Below are positions 37,669 through 50,543 of a stretch of 64,000 bases of DNA, in pieces; position 1 is the stretch's first letter; every line of letters starts with the position of its first letter. Below the pieces are notes generated by a model. That model made no database searches. It had not been told where the DNA came from and was given only the letters and a program-made list of their open reading frames with translations. This DNA is from Cavia porcellus. Lineage: Eukaryota > Chordata > Mammalia > Rodentia > Caviidae. The stretch covers positions 930,001 through 994,000 of the forward strand of contig NW_026947543.1 in assembly GCF_034190915.1 (NCBI RefSeq), read 5' to 3'. The translations under genes and the position numbers were made by a program.

Positions 37669-38778
37669 TAGACACACTTGGTCTAGGTCCCGGGGTTCAC
37701 TACATGAGTTGTGGAGTCTAAATATTCCATGCCATGAGAAAATACCTGGGATTTTTAGTGAAAGGGGCATTTGCATCCCTTTTCTAAGGGTTTCCCTTTC
37801 ACCATGTTACATTTGAATTCTGGGAAAACCTGCTGGTGACAAGCTATCTAGCATTATGTTGGTTTAGGTATTGAGCTAGTACCTCATGTTTAGTGTTCAG
37901 GGTTATGCTGGAATGGCTGCAGACCTCCTTGAAATAGCTATTGCAGACAAATGAACCCCGAGGAAGCTGGATAGTTGAAGCAGGCACTCCAAATATTCAT
38001 GCACTGCAAGGATTCACTTTCATTTTGGGACTCATCTTCTGGTTGCTGGCTTTTAGTGCTAACTGATACTACCATGGTGGCAGTAATCCAGCAGAGACTG
38101 CATGTATGGTTTGCAGGTTTGCTTCCCAAGCCACCAGAAACTTGGCAGAACCCAAATCATTGTGGCATTTTCTTTACTCCCCTGAAACATTTGGCTTTCT
38201 AAGTTTGAAAATTGAATAGACTGGGCTAGTCAGGTTTGGACCCCATGTACCACCAACTGAGCTAAAGACAGAGCCAATTACTTCCCTCCACTTGTCAAAA
38301 TATGCCAAATTTGCTTGGTCACCACAACTTCAAAGAAAATTCTGAGGCAACTTAGAGTGGTGAATCAAATACTGCCTGATTGGAATGGCTGTGGTTGTAT
38401 GAGGTGGAAAGCTGCAGAGTTGGGTTGAAACTGTTCACAGAAATCCACAGGCATGTGGTTACCAGGCAACCACACTGGGCTGAGATTGGCTGAACATCAC
38501 TGTGAGGTGGATTTTAGGCTCTAGGTTTGAAAATTTAAAAGACTGGGGTAGTCAAGTTTGGAACACATCGACCACAGACAGACCAAAAGGTCTTTCAATT
38601 ACTTCCCTCCACTTCTCAAAATATGTCAAATTTTCTTGATCACTACAAGTGTAAAAAAATTTCTGAGGCAACATAGAGAGGCTAATCAAATACTGCATGA
38701 TTGGAATGGCTGTGGTTGTATGAGGTGGAAAGCTGCAGAGTTGGGCTGAAATAGTTCACAGAAAGCCACAAGCTTGTG

Positions 38779-38940
38779 GTTGCCAGGCAACCACAGTGGG
38801 CTGTGATTGGCTGAGCACCATTGTGAGCTGGACTTTAGGCTCTAGGATACAAGTGTGCAGTAGGAGACCTGAGTCACAATGCTGGGCGTTGCCATGGAGA
38901 CCTCAGTGGCCCAGAGGACTTGTAGGGCAAGATTTAAATA
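38779..38940 (+). promoter_or_regulatory. Candidate promoter of U11
   Basis: X-box at 38779-38791 and TTTAAATA at 38933-38940; the second X-box-like site is intact. The base after the palindrome differs (CCACAGTGGGCTG) and the region past the TATA-like box reads GGATTAATATTC, both shared only with U12. Confidence 0.44.
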
Positions 38941-41385
38941 GGATTAATATTCTTGGGCTGGTATGACACAGGATTCTCAATGAAGGCTTCACTGCTCAGA
39001 ATTTGGGGATGGAAATGCTTGCCAATCTACACATGGATGTACTTTCAATGGGATATGAAATATGCCAGGGCCTGGCAGATGTTCTCTGACATGTCCTATC
39101 CTTCAGCATATGCTTTTCCCTTGTCATGTCTGTCATTTGGCTGAGTCCTGTTCCCTAAACTATTCAGTCAAGACTTGTTGGAATCATTCACCTGCAGTAT
39201 AAGAGCTTTCCGTGAAATTTCTCAGCAGAAATCCTCTGCAAGCACATAGCTTTGGATATGAGAGACAGTGGTGGAAGTTGAATTTCAAGGGCAGATATTT
39301 GAAAACAATGAAACAAGCCCCGAATAAGATCTTTACATGTTTCCCAGATGAATATGTTTGGAAATACTGGGGAAGATGGAGATCAAGACTGAGAAGAGTG
39401 CACACGCATTTCAAGGTACAAAAACCAGGCAAAAACATGGGAAAGCAAGAGAGCTGGTTACTTTGATGTAAAAATCTTTGATGATGAAAGGAAAATTATA
39501 TTCTCATGGTGATTTAATCAGGCTGTAGCAGTGAAGTTCTCATGTTGGTTGTCCTATGTGTGGCCTTCTGCATTGGCCAGTGGATGCAGGACAGGAGATC
39601 TTCAAATAAATCTGGTGGAACACAAAATAGTGAAAAAAATATCAATCTAAATCCTGTGTATTCCTTCCCTTTGAGAACATGTATGGGTAATGTCCGGAGT
39701 TTCAAAAGAGAAAATGTCTATTGGGTCATGGTTTCACCAATGAAATGGTCACTTCACATAACATTTTGAATTTTGCTTTCACAGTTGCTCATGTACCGGG
39801 CCTGAGTAAAGCAGAATGCAGAGTAAGCCTCATCAATAGTTGTGCATTCCATAAGTGGTTTTAAAAACAGTGAAACCCTTTGGACCTAGTTTTTGTATTT
39901 AATTGGTTGATTGGTTTTTCAAATTGTTTGTTTTACTATTTTTAACTTTGGGAGTCAGGGAAGCCCTCACTCATAGTGATTTAGACCTCTCCAAAAGCTC
40001 TGAAGTTATTGATGTAACAGCTATTACATGTTATAAGTTTCTCCTATTAAAACTTGAAAGACTAACAGACTCTGCTACTTTTCATCTAAATTCAGTGTTG
40101 TGCTAAATTCAGTGTTGGACTTTTTTTTACAAGTCCTTTGAAATGTGTCCTCCTCGAGTCACTGGTCGTGCTGGAATGTACTTTCTTGTGAAGACAGGAT
40201 TTGAGCAAATTGACACAAGTACCAGTGTGCCACTACTCTGGACACCTGGTTAAATATCGAGTTGCCTAAATGGTGTGTGTTTTACTTTGATCTATGCTCA
40301 CACTTTGCTCATCCAGTTAGAACCACAGGGCTCCAGGCCATAGCGTTCTAGGCCTAAACAAGAAAATTTCCATTCCGTTTTGGGAGTTCATTCGGCTCTC
40401 ATAATTACTTTTTCCACAAATGTGTGCTTCAGGAGAGGCCCTCTCTAAATGTGGAGAGGCCCATTTTCATTCTCTCACTTTCAGACTTTCTAAGATTTTC
40501 AGTTACTAGAGGTTTGCCCAGACTTGCCATTGTCAAGGGACAGTGCACTTCACTTGAAGTTGTGCAGTATTACTTCATGTGTCTCCCTGGAAATTCCACC
40601 AATGGGAAACTCTTGTTGTAGTCATCTCCAAGTGTTTCTGCCTAAGAAAATATAACTAACAAAGGATGTGGTTTCAAGCAGAATGAGGAATGGAGGGATA
40701 ATCTTTATTTCAGTGCAGGTTGACCTTTCAGAGAAACAGTAATTCCTATGAAATAGGAGGTAAAATCTTTTGTAAAGAGACATGGATATGACATGCTCAA
40801 CTTTATGTCACATTTTTTAAAAAGCCAAGGGCATTTGAGAAATTCTTGGCTGTTGAATTGTCCCTTTTTTCAAATTTCTCTTAGGGAAGACACTCCAGTT
40901 TCTTCAAACCATGGTACTGTTCCTTCCATGTAAAAAACCAAAGCAAAAATCAAAATAAATTAAAACAAAACCCATCAAATTACATTTGAGAGCACAAAAT
41001 TGCTCAGCCTACCCACTATTCAACAAGATAGAGGGACAGAAGCCTCAGCCTTCAGCCCATGGCCTGAAGTTTTGTCTCTATCATGGCCCCTCAGTTCCCT
41101 GGCATGTCCACATTAACTCATGAATCTTTACTCATTTCCTCTTCAAATGCACAGGATCCAATATATTTGAACCCTGTTCACCTGGGCTGTAATCATCCAA
41201 GGACACACCAGAGGAAGGGCAGCCACCCCCTTGTCTGGGGCCTTGGAGCTTATCACAACAGAAATGGAAACCTGAACAAGGGGAGCCAAAACAAAGAGAG
41301 GAATATTCCTAAAGTCTGAAACACAGAAGCTACCTATAGACCAGTAGTGGGATTTCACAAATTATGTAAGAATCTCTGTGCACAT

Positions 41386-41543
41386 GCTTGGCATGGTCGC
41401 TCATGCCTATAATCCCAGCAATCTGGGGGCTGAGGTGGATGGATCCTTGGGAGTTCCTGTCCATCGTGGGCTATGAAATTATCTCAAGGCCTCTTTCAAC
41501 AACTACATAAGATGCTGTTTCCAAAAAGAGGACAACAGAAAAC
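41386..41543 (+). mobile_element. B1-like SINE, U11
   Basis: Beta version, as expected from the beta 3' part of this chimeric unit. Confidence 0.66.
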
Positions 41544-42653
41544 TAGACACACTTGGTCTAGGTCCCGGGGTTCACTACATGAGTTGTGGAGTCTAAATAT
41601 TCCATGCCATGAGAAAATACCTGGGATTTTTAGTGAAAGGGGCATTTGCATCCCTTTTCTAAGGGTTTCCCTTTCACCATGTTACATTTGAATTCTGGGA
41701 AAACCTGCTGGTGACAAGCTATCTAGCATTATGTTGGTTTAGGTATTGAGCTAGTACCTCATGTTTAGTGTTCAGGGTTATGCTGGAATGGCTGCAGACC
41801 TCCTTGAAATAGCTATTGCAGACAAGTGAACCCCGAGGAAGCTGGATAGTTGAAGCAGGCACTCCAAATATTCATGCACTGCAAGGATTCACTTTCATTT
41901 TGGGACTCATCTTCTGGTTGCTGGCTTTTAGTGCTAACTGATACTACCATGGTGGCAGTAATCCAGCAGAGACTGCATGTATGGTTTGCAGGTTTGCTTC
42001 CCAAGCCACCAGAAACTTGGCAGAACCCAAATCATTGTGGCATTTTCTTTACTCCCCTGAAACATTTGGCTTTCTAAGTTTGAAAATTGAATAGACTGGG
42101 CTAGTCAGGTTTGGACCCCATGTACCACCAACTGAGCTAAAGACAGAGCCAATTACTTCCCTCCACTTGTCAAAATATGCCAAATTTGCTTGGTCACCAC
42201 AACTTCAAAGAAAATTCTGAGGCAACTTAGAGTGGTGAATCAAATACTGCCTGATTGGAATGGCTGTGGTTGTATGAGGTGGAAAGCTGCAGAGTTGGGT
42301 TGAAACTGTTCACAGAAATCCACAGGCATGTGGTTACCAGGCAACCACACTGGGCTGAGATTGGCTGAACATCACTGTGAGGTGGATTTTAGGCTCTAGG
42401 TTTGAAAATTTAAAAGACTGGGGTAGTCAAGTTTGGAACACATCGACCACAGACAGACCAAAAGGTCTTTCAATTACTTCCCTCCACTTCTCAAAATATG
42501 TCAAATTTTCTTGATCACTACAAGTGTAAAAAAATTTCTGAGGCAACATAGAGAGGCTAATCAAATACTGCATGATTGGAATGGCTGTGGTTGTATGAGG
42601 TGGAAAGCTGCAGAGTTGGGCTGAAATAGTTCACAGAAAGCCACAAGCTTGTG

Positions 42654-42815
42654 GTTGCCAGGCAACCACAGTGGGCTGTGATTGGCTGAGCACCATTGTG
42701 AGCTGGACTTTAGGCTCTAGGATACAAGTGTGCAGTAGGAGACCTGAGTCACAATGCTGGGCGTTGCCATGGAGACCTCAGTGGCCCAGAGGACTTGTAG
42801 GGCAAGATTTAAATA
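42654..42815 (+). promoter_or_regulatory. Candidate promoter of U12
   Basis: X-box at 42654-42666 and TTTAAATA at 42808-42815; motifs as in U11, exactly 3,875 bp downstream of it. Confidence 0.44.
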
Positions 42816-45243
42816 GGATTAATATTCTTGGGCTGGTATGCCACAGGATTCTCAATGAAGGCTTCACTGCTCAGAATTTGGGGATGGAAATGCTTGCCAA
42901 TCTACACATGGATGTACTTTCAATGGGATATGAAATATGCCAGGGCCTGGCAGATGTTCTCTGACATGTCCTATCCTTCAGCATATGCTTTTCCCTTGTC
43001 ATGTCTGTCATTTGGCTGAGTCCTGTTCCCTAAACTATTCAGTCAAGACTTGTTGGAATCATTCACCTGCAGTATAAGAGCTTTCCGTGAAATTTCTCAG
43101 CAGAAATCCTCTGCAAGCACATAGCTTTGGATATGAGAGACAGTGGTGGAAGTTGAATTTCAAGGGCAGATATTTGAAAACAATGAAACAAGCCCCGAAT
43201 AAGATCTTTACATGTTTCCCAGATGAATATGTTTGGAAATACTGGGGAAGATGGAGATCAAGACTGAGAAGAGTGCACACGCATTTCAAGGTACAAAAAC
43301 CAGGCAAAAACATGGGAAAGCAAGAGAGCTGGTTACTTTGATGATGAAAGGAAAATTATATTCTCATGGTGATTTAATCAGGCTGTAGCAGTGAAGTTCT
43401 CATGTTGGTTGTCCTATGTGTGGCCTTCTGCATTGGCCAGTGGATGCAGGACAGGAGATCTTCAAATAAATCTGGTGGAACACAAAATAGTGAAAAAAAT
43501 ATCAATCTAAATCCTGTGTATTCCTTCCCTTTGAGAACATGTATGGGTAATGTCCGGAGTTTCAAAAGAGAAAATGTCTATTGGGTCATGGTTTCACCAA
43601 TGAAATGGTCACTTCACATAACATTTTGAATTTTGCTTTCACAGTTGCTCATGTACCGGGCCTGAGTAAAGCAGAATGCAGAGTAAGCCTCATCAATAGT
43701 TGTGCATTCCATAAGTGGTTTTAAAACCAGTGAAACCCTTTGGACCTAGTGTTTGTATTTAATTGGTTGATTGGTTTTTCAAATTGTTTGTTTTACTATT
43801 TTTAACTTTGGGAGTCAGGGAAGCCCTCACTCATAGTGATTTAGACCTCTCCAAAAGCTCTGAAGTTATTCATGTAACAGCTATTACATGTTATAAGTTT
43901 CTCCTATTAAAACTTGAAAGACTAACAGACTCTGCTACTTTTCATCTAAATTCAGTGTTGCGCTAAATTCAGTGTTGGACTTTATTTACAAGTCCTTTGA
44001 AATGTGTTCTCCTCTAGTCACTGGTCGTGCTGGAATGTACTTTCTTGTGAAGATAGGATTTGTGCAAATTGACACAAGTACAGTGTGCCACTACTGTGGA
44101 CACCTGGTTAAATATCGAGTTGCCTAAATGGTGTGTGTTTTACTTTGATCTCTGCTCACACTTTGCTCATCCAGTTAGAACCACAGGGCTCCAGGCCATA
44201 GCGTTCTAGGCCTAAACAAGAAAATTTCCATTCCGTTTTGGGAGTTCCTTCGGCTCTCATAATTACTTTTTCCACAAATGTGTGCTTCAGGAGAGGCCCT
44301 GTCTAAATGTGGAGAGGCCCATTTTCATTCACTCACTTTCAGACTTTATAAGATTTTCAGTTACTAGAGGTTTGCCCAGACTTGCCATTGTCAAGGGACA
44401 GTGCACTTCACTTGAAGTTGTGCAGTATTATTTCATGTGTCTCCCTGGAAATTCCACCAATGGGAAACTCTTGCTGTAGTCATCTCCAAGTGTTTCTGCC
44501 TAAGAAAATATAACTAACAAAGGATGTGGTTTCAAGCAGAATGAGGAATGGAGGGATAATCTTTATTTCAGTGCAGGTTGACCTTTCAAAGAAACAGTAA
44601 TTCCTATGAAATAGGAGGTAAAATCTTTTGTAAAGAGACATGGATATGACATGCTCAACTTTATGTCACATTTTTTAAAAAGCCAAGGGCATTTGAGAAA
44701 TTCTTGGCTGCTGAATTGTCCCTTTTTTCAAATTTCTCATAGGTAAGACACTCCAGTTTCTTCAAACCATGGTACTGTTCCTTCCATGTAAAAAACCAAA
44801 GCAAAAAACAAAATAAATTAAAACAAAACCCATCAAATTACATTTGAGAGGACACAATTGCTCAGCAGGCCCACTATTTAAGAAGCTAGAGGGACAGAAG
44901 CCTCAGCCTTCAGCCCATGGCCTGAAGTTTTGTCTCTATCATGGCCTCTCAATTCCCTGGCATGTCCACATTAACTCATGAATCTTTACTCATTTCCTCT
45001 TCAAATGCACAGGATCCAATATATTTGAACCCTGTTCACCTGGGCTGTAATCATCCAAGAACACACCCGAGGAAGGGCAGCCACCCTCTTGCCTGGGGCC
45101 TTGGAGCTTAGCACAATAGAAATGGAAACCTGAACAAGGGGAGCCAAAACAATGAGAGGAATATTCCTAAAGTCTGAAACACAGAAGCTACCTATAGACC
45201 AGTAGTGGGATTTCACAAATTATGTAAGAATCTCTGTGCACAT

Positions 45244-45401
45244 GCTTGGCATGGTCGCTCATGCCTATAATCCCAGCAATCTGGGGGCTGAGGTGGATGG
45301 ATCCTTGGGAGTTCCAGTCCATCGTGGGCTATGAAATTATCTCAAGGCCTCTTTCAACAACTACATAAGATGCTGTTTCCAAAAAGAGGACAACAGAAAA
45401 C
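45244..45401 (+). mobile_element. B1-like SINE, U12
   Basis: GTTCCAGTCC form, like U1, U15 and U16. Confidence 0.66.
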
Positions 45402-46510
45402 TAGACACACTTGGTCTAGGTCCCGGGGTTCACTACATGAGTTGTGAAGTCTAAATATTCCATGCCATGAGAAAATACCTGGGATTTTTAGTGAAACGGG
45501 CATTTGCATCCCTTTTCTAATGGTTTCCCTTTCACCATGTTACATTTCAATTCTGGGAAAACCTGCTGGTGACAAGCTATCTAGCATTATGTTGGTTTAG
45601 GTATTGAGCTAGTACCTCATGTTTAGTGTTCAGGGATATGCCGGAATGGCTGCAGACCTCCTTGAAATAGCTATTGCAGACAAGTGAACCCCAAGGAGGC
45701 TGGATAGTTGAAGCAGGCACTCCAAATATTCATGCACTGCAAGGATTCACTTTCATTTTGGGACTCATCTTCTGGTTGCTGGCTTTTAGTGCTAACTGAT
45801 ACTACCATGGTGGCAGTAATCCAGCAGAGACTGCATGTATGGTTTGCAGGTTTGCTTCCCAAGCCACCAGAAACTTGGCAGAACCCAAATCATTGTGGCA
45901 TTTTCTTTCCTCCCCTGAAACATTTGGCTTTCTAAGTTTGAAAATTGAATAGACTGGGCTAGTCAGGTTTGGACCCCATGTACCACCAACTGAGCTAAAG
46001 ACAGAGCCAATTACTTCCCTCCACTTGTCAAAATATGTCACATTTGCTTGGTCACCACAACTTCAAAGAAAATTCTGAGGCAACTTAGAGAGGTGAATCA
46101 AATACTGCCTGATTGGAATGGCTGTGGTTGTATGAGGTGGAAAGCTGCAGAGTTGGGCTGAAACTGTTCACAGAAATCCACAGGCTATTGGTTGCCAGGC
46201 AACCACACTGGGCTGAGATTGGCTGAACATCACTGTGAGGTGGATTTTAGGCTCTAGGTTTGAAAATTTAAAAGACTGGGGTAGTCAAGTTTGGAACACA
46301 TCGACCACAGACAGACCAAAAGGTCTTTCAATTACTTCCCTCCACTTCTCAAAATATGTCAAATTTTCTTGATCACTACAAGTGTAAAAAATTTCTGAGG
46401 CAACATAGAGAGGCTAATCAAATACTGCATGATTGGAATGGCTGTGGATGTATGAGGTGGAAAGCTGCAGAGTTGGGCTGAAATAGTTCACAGAAAGCCA
46501 CAAGCTTGTG

Positions 46511-46672
46511 GTTGCCAGGCAACCACACTGGGCTGTGATTGGCTGAGCACCATTGTGAGCTGGACTTTAGGCTCTAGGATACAAGTGTGCAGTAGGAGAC
46601 CTGAGTCACAATGCTTGGCGTTGCCATGGAGACCTCAGTGGCACAGAGGACTTGTAGGGCAAGATTTAAATA
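46511..46672 (+). promoter_or_regulatory. Candidate promoter of U13
   Basis: X-box at 46511-46523 and TTTAAATA at 46665-46672; ATTGG, TGAGTCA and GTTGCCATGGAGAC intact. Copy A here reads CTATTGGTTGCCAGGCAAC, which adds a second ATTGG immediately before the X-box. Confidence 0.45.
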
Positions 46673-49114
46673 GGATGAATATTCTTGGCCTGGTATGCCA
46701 CAGGATTCTCACTGAAGGCTTCACTGCTCAGAATTTGGGGATGGAAATGCTTGCCAATCTACACATGGATGTACTTTCAATGGGATATGAAATATGCCAG
46801 GGCATGGCAGATGTTCTCTGACATGTCCTATCCTTGAGCATATGCTTTTCCCTTGTCATGTCTGTCATTTGGCTTAATCCTGTTCCCTAAGCTATTCAGT
46901 CAAGACTTGCTGGAATCATTCACCTGCAGTATAAGAGCTTTCTGTTAAATCTCTCAGCAGAAATCCTCTGCAAGCACATAGCTTTGGATATGAGAGACAG
47001 TGGTGGAAGTTGAATTTCAAGGGAAGATATTTGAAAACAATGAAACAAGCCCCGAATAAGATCTTTACATGGTTCCCAGAAGAATATGTTTGGAAATACG
47101 GGGGAAGATGGAGATCAAGTCTGAGAAGAGTGCACATGCATTTTAAGGTACAAAAACCAGGGAAAAACATGGGAACCAAGAGAGCTGGTTAATTTGATGT
47201 AAAAATCTTTGATGATGAAAGGAAAATTATATTCTCATGGTGATTTAATCAGGCTGTAGCAGTGAAGTTCTCATGTGGGTTGTCCTATGTTTGGCCTTCT
47301 GCATTGGCCAGTGGATGCAGGACAGGAGATCTTCAAATAAATCTGGTGGAACACAAAATAGTGAAAAAAATATCAATCTAAATCCTGTGTATTCCTTCCC
47401 TTTGAGAACATATATGGATAATGTCCGGAGTTTCAAAAGAGAAAATGTCTATTGGGTCATGGTTTCACCAATGAAATGGTCACTTCACATAACATTTTGA
47501 ATTTTGCTTTCACAGTTGCTCATGTACCGGGCCTGAGTAAAGCAAAATGCAGAGTAAGCCTCATCAATAGTTGTGCATTCCATAAGTGGTTTTAAAACCA
47601 GTGAAACCCTTTGGACCTAGTGTTTGTATTTAATTGGTTGATTGGTTTTTCAAATTGTTTGTTTTACAATTTTTAACTTTGGGATTCAGGGAAGCCCTCA
47701 CTCATAGTGTTTTAGATCTCTCCAAAAGCTCTGAAGTTATTGATGTAACAGCTATTACATGTTATAATTTTCTCCTATTAAAACTTGAAAGACTAACAGA
47801 CTCTGCTACTTTTCATCTAAATTCAGTGTTGCGCTAAATTCAGTGCTGGACTTTATTTACAAGTCCTTTGAAATGTGTCCTCCTCTAGTCACTGGTCGTG
47901 CTCGAATGTACTTTCTTGTCAAGACAGGATTTGAGCAAATTGATACAAGTATAGTTTGCCACTACTCTGGACCCCTGGTTAAATATCGAGTTGCCTAAAT
48001 GGTGTGTGTTTTACTTTGATCTAAGCTCACACGTTGCTCATCCAGTTAGAACCACAGGGCTCCAGGCCATAGCGTTCTAGGCCTAAACAAGAAAATTTCC
48101 ATTTCATTTTGGGAGTTCATTCGTCTCTCATAATTACTTTTTCTACAAATGTGTGCTTCAGGAAAGGCCCTGTGTAAATGTGGAGAGGCCCATTTTCATT
48201 CACTCACTTTCAGACTTTCTAAGATTTTCAGTTACTAGAGGTTTGCCCAGACTTGCCATTGTCAAGGGACAGTGCACTTCACTTGAAGTTGTGCAGTATT
48301 ACTTCATGTGTCTCCGTGGAAATTCCACCAATGGGAAACTCTTGCTGTAGTCATCGCCAAGTGTTTCTGCCTAAGAAAATATAACTAACAAAGGATGTGG
48401 TTTCAAGTAGAATGAGGAATGGAGGGATAATCTTTATTCCAGTGCACGTTGACCTTTCAAAGAAACAGTAATTCCTATGAAATAGGAGGTAAAATCTTTT
48501 GTAAAGAGACATGGATATGACATGCTCAACTTTATGTCACATTTTTTAAAAAGCCAAGGGCATTTGAGAAATTCTTGGCTGCTGAATTGTCCCTTTTTTC
48601 AAATTTCTCTTAGGTAAGACACTCCAGTTTCTTCAAACCATGGTACTGTTCCTTCCATGTAAAAAACCAAAGCAAAAAACAAAATAAATTAAAACAAAAC
48701 CCATCAAATTACATTTGAGAGCACACAATTGCTCAGCAGGCCCACTATTCAAGAAGCTAGAGGTACAGAAGCCTCAGCCTTCAGTCCATGGCCTGAAGTT
48801 TTGTCTCTATCATGGCCCCTCAATTCCCTGGCATGTCCACATTAACTCATGAATCTTTACTCATTTCCTCTTCAAATGCACAGGATCCAATATATTTGAA
48901 CCCTGTTCACCTGGGCTGTAATCATCCAAGGACACACCAGAGGAAGGGCAGCCAACCCCTTGCCTGGGGCCTTGGAGCTTATCACAATAGAAATGGAAAC
49001 CTGAACAAGGGGAGCCAAAACAAAGAGAGTAATATTCCTATATCCTGAAACACAGAAGCTACCTATAGACTAGTAGTGGGATTTCACAAATTATGTACGA
49101 ATCTCTGTGCACAT

Positions 49115-49272
49115 GCTTGGCATGGTCGCTCATGCCTACAATCCCAGCAATCTGGGGGCTGAGGTGGATGCATCCTTGGGAGTTCAAGTCCATCGTGGGT
49201 TACGGATTTATCTCAAGGCCTCTTTCAACAACTACATAAGATGCTGTTTCCAAAAAGAGGACAACAGAAAAC
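49115..49272 (+). mobile_element. B1-like SINE, U13
   Basis: GTTCAAGTCC form, which also fits GTTCRANNC; CCTACAATCCC and GGATGCATCC are private to U13 and U14. Confidence 0.66.
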
Positions 49273-50381
49273 TAGACACACTTGGTCTAGGTCCCGGGGT
49301 TCACTACATGAGTTGTGGAGTCTAAATATTCCATGCCATGAGAAAATACCTGGGAGTTTTAGTGAAAGGGGCATTTGCATCCCTTTTCTAAAGGTTTCCC
49401 TTTCACCATGTTACATTTCAATTCTGGGAAAACCTGCTGGTGACAAGCTATCTAGCATTATGTTGGTTTAGGTATTCAGCTAGTACCTCATGTTTAGTGT
49501 TCAGGGTTATGCCGGAATGGCTGCAGACCTCCTTGAAATAGCTATTGCAGACAAGTGAACCCCGAGGAAGCTGGATAGTTGAAGCAGGCACTCCAAATAT
49601 TCATGCACTGCAAGGATTCACTTTCATTTTGGGACTCATCTTCTGGTTGCTGGCTTTTAGTGCTAACTGATACTACCATGGTGGCAGTAATCCAGCAGAG
49701 ACTGCATGTATGGTTTGCAGGTTTGCTTCCCAAGCCACCAGAAACTTGGCAGAACCCAAATCATTGTGGCATTTTCTTTCCTCCCCTGAAACATTTGACT
49801 TTCTAAGTTTGAAAATTGAATAGACTGGGCTAGTCAGGTTTGGACCCCATTTACCACCAACTGAGCTAAAGACAGAGCCAATAACTTCCCTCCACAAGTC
49901 AAAATATGTCAAATTTGCTTGGTCACCACAACTTCAAAGAAAATTCTGAGGCAACTTAGAGTGGTGAATCAAATACTGCCTGATTGGAATGGCTGTGGTT
50001 GTATGAGGTGGAAAGCTGCAGAGTTGGGTTGAAACTGTTCACAGAAATCCACAGGCTTGTGGTTACCAGGCAACCACACTGGGCTGAGATTGGCTGAACA
50101 TCACTGTGAGGTGGATTTTAGGCTCTAGGCTTGAAAATTTAAAAGACTGGGGTAGTCAAGTTTGGAACACATCGACCACAGACAGACCAAAAGGTCTTTC
50201 AATTACTTCCCTCCACTTCTCAAAATATGTCAAATTTTCTTGATCACTACAAGTGTAAAAAATTTCTGAGGCAACATAGAGAGGCTAATCAAATACTGCA
50301 TGATTGGAATGGCTGTGGATGTATGAGGTGGAAAGCTGCAGAGTTGGGCTGAAATAGTTCACAGAAAGCCACAAGCTTGTG

Positions 50382-50543
50382 GTTGCCAGGCAACCACACT
50401 GGGCTGTGATTGGCTGAGCACCATTGTGAGCTGGACTTTAGGCTCTAGGATACAAGTGTGCAGTAGGAGACCTGAGTCACAATGCTTGGCGTTGCCATGG
50501 AGACCTCAGTGGCACAGAGGACTTGTAGGGCAAGATTTAAATA
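50382..50543 (+). promoter_or_regulatory. Candidate promoter of U14
   Basis: X-box at 50382-50394 and TTTAAATA at 50536-50543; identical motif content to U13, but the upstream copy A carries the GTTACC form of the X-box. Confidence 0.45.

Larger units (their letters stand above)
14963..38203 (+). repeat. Higher-order repeat: three 7,747-bp alpha-beta dimers
   Basis: The dimers are 14963-22709 (U5+U6), 22710-30456 (U7+U8) and 30457-38203 (U9+U10), each exactly 7,747 bp. Alpha-to-alpha and beta-to-beta copies differ only at scattered bases, while alpha and beta differ from each other at dozens of sites and by a consistent 3-bp length difference. The period therefore doubled before this block was amplified. 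U2 (alpha-like 3' half) followed by U3/U4 (beta) may be the remains of an older dimer to the left. Confidence 0.95.
34329..38203 (+). repeat. Unit U10 (3875 bp, beta subtype)
   Basis: Copy A is 34329-34649 and copy B is 34650-34970. It lies exactly 7,747 bp after U8 and ends the third dimer. Private changes include GTATGCATAATG near 35806, CATGAAACTTTAC near 37245 and GTAAGTATCTC near 37491. Confidence 0.97.
38204..42078 (+). repeat. Unit U11 (3875 bp, alpha/beta chimera)
   Basis: Copy A is 38204-38525 and copy B is 38526-38846. The 5' part is alpha (AAATACTGGGG near 39363, GTATGGGTAATG near 39681, GTCTATTGGG near 39716). From 39867 onward it is beta (AAAACAGTG, AGTTTTTGTAT, TTAGGGAAG, CAGCCTACCC). 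This breaks the alternation, because beta sequence follows alpha within one unit. Its 5' part shares CAGTGGGCTG near 38794, GGATTAATATTC near 38941 and CTCAATGAAGG near 38976 only with U12. Confidence 0.96.
42079..45936 (+). repeat. Unit U12 (3858 bp, alpha-like 5' half, different 3' half)
   Basis: Copy A is 42079-42400 and copy B is 42401-42721. The 5' part matches U11. After about 43740 it is neither typical alpha nor beta and drifts toward the U13-U16 group (GTTATTCATG near 43865, CAGTGTGCCACTACTGTGG near 44080). A 15-bp deletion at 43337-43343 accounts for its shorter length. Confidence 0.96.
45937..49807 (+). repeat. Unit U13 (3871 bp)
   Basis: Copy A is 45937-46258 and copy B is 46259-46578. 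It is distinct from alpha and beta: AATGCTTGGCG near 46611, GGGCATGGCAG near 46800, GGATTCAGGG near 47682, TGGACCCCTGG near 47967. From the start of copy B onward it is nearly identical to U14. Confidence 0.96.
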
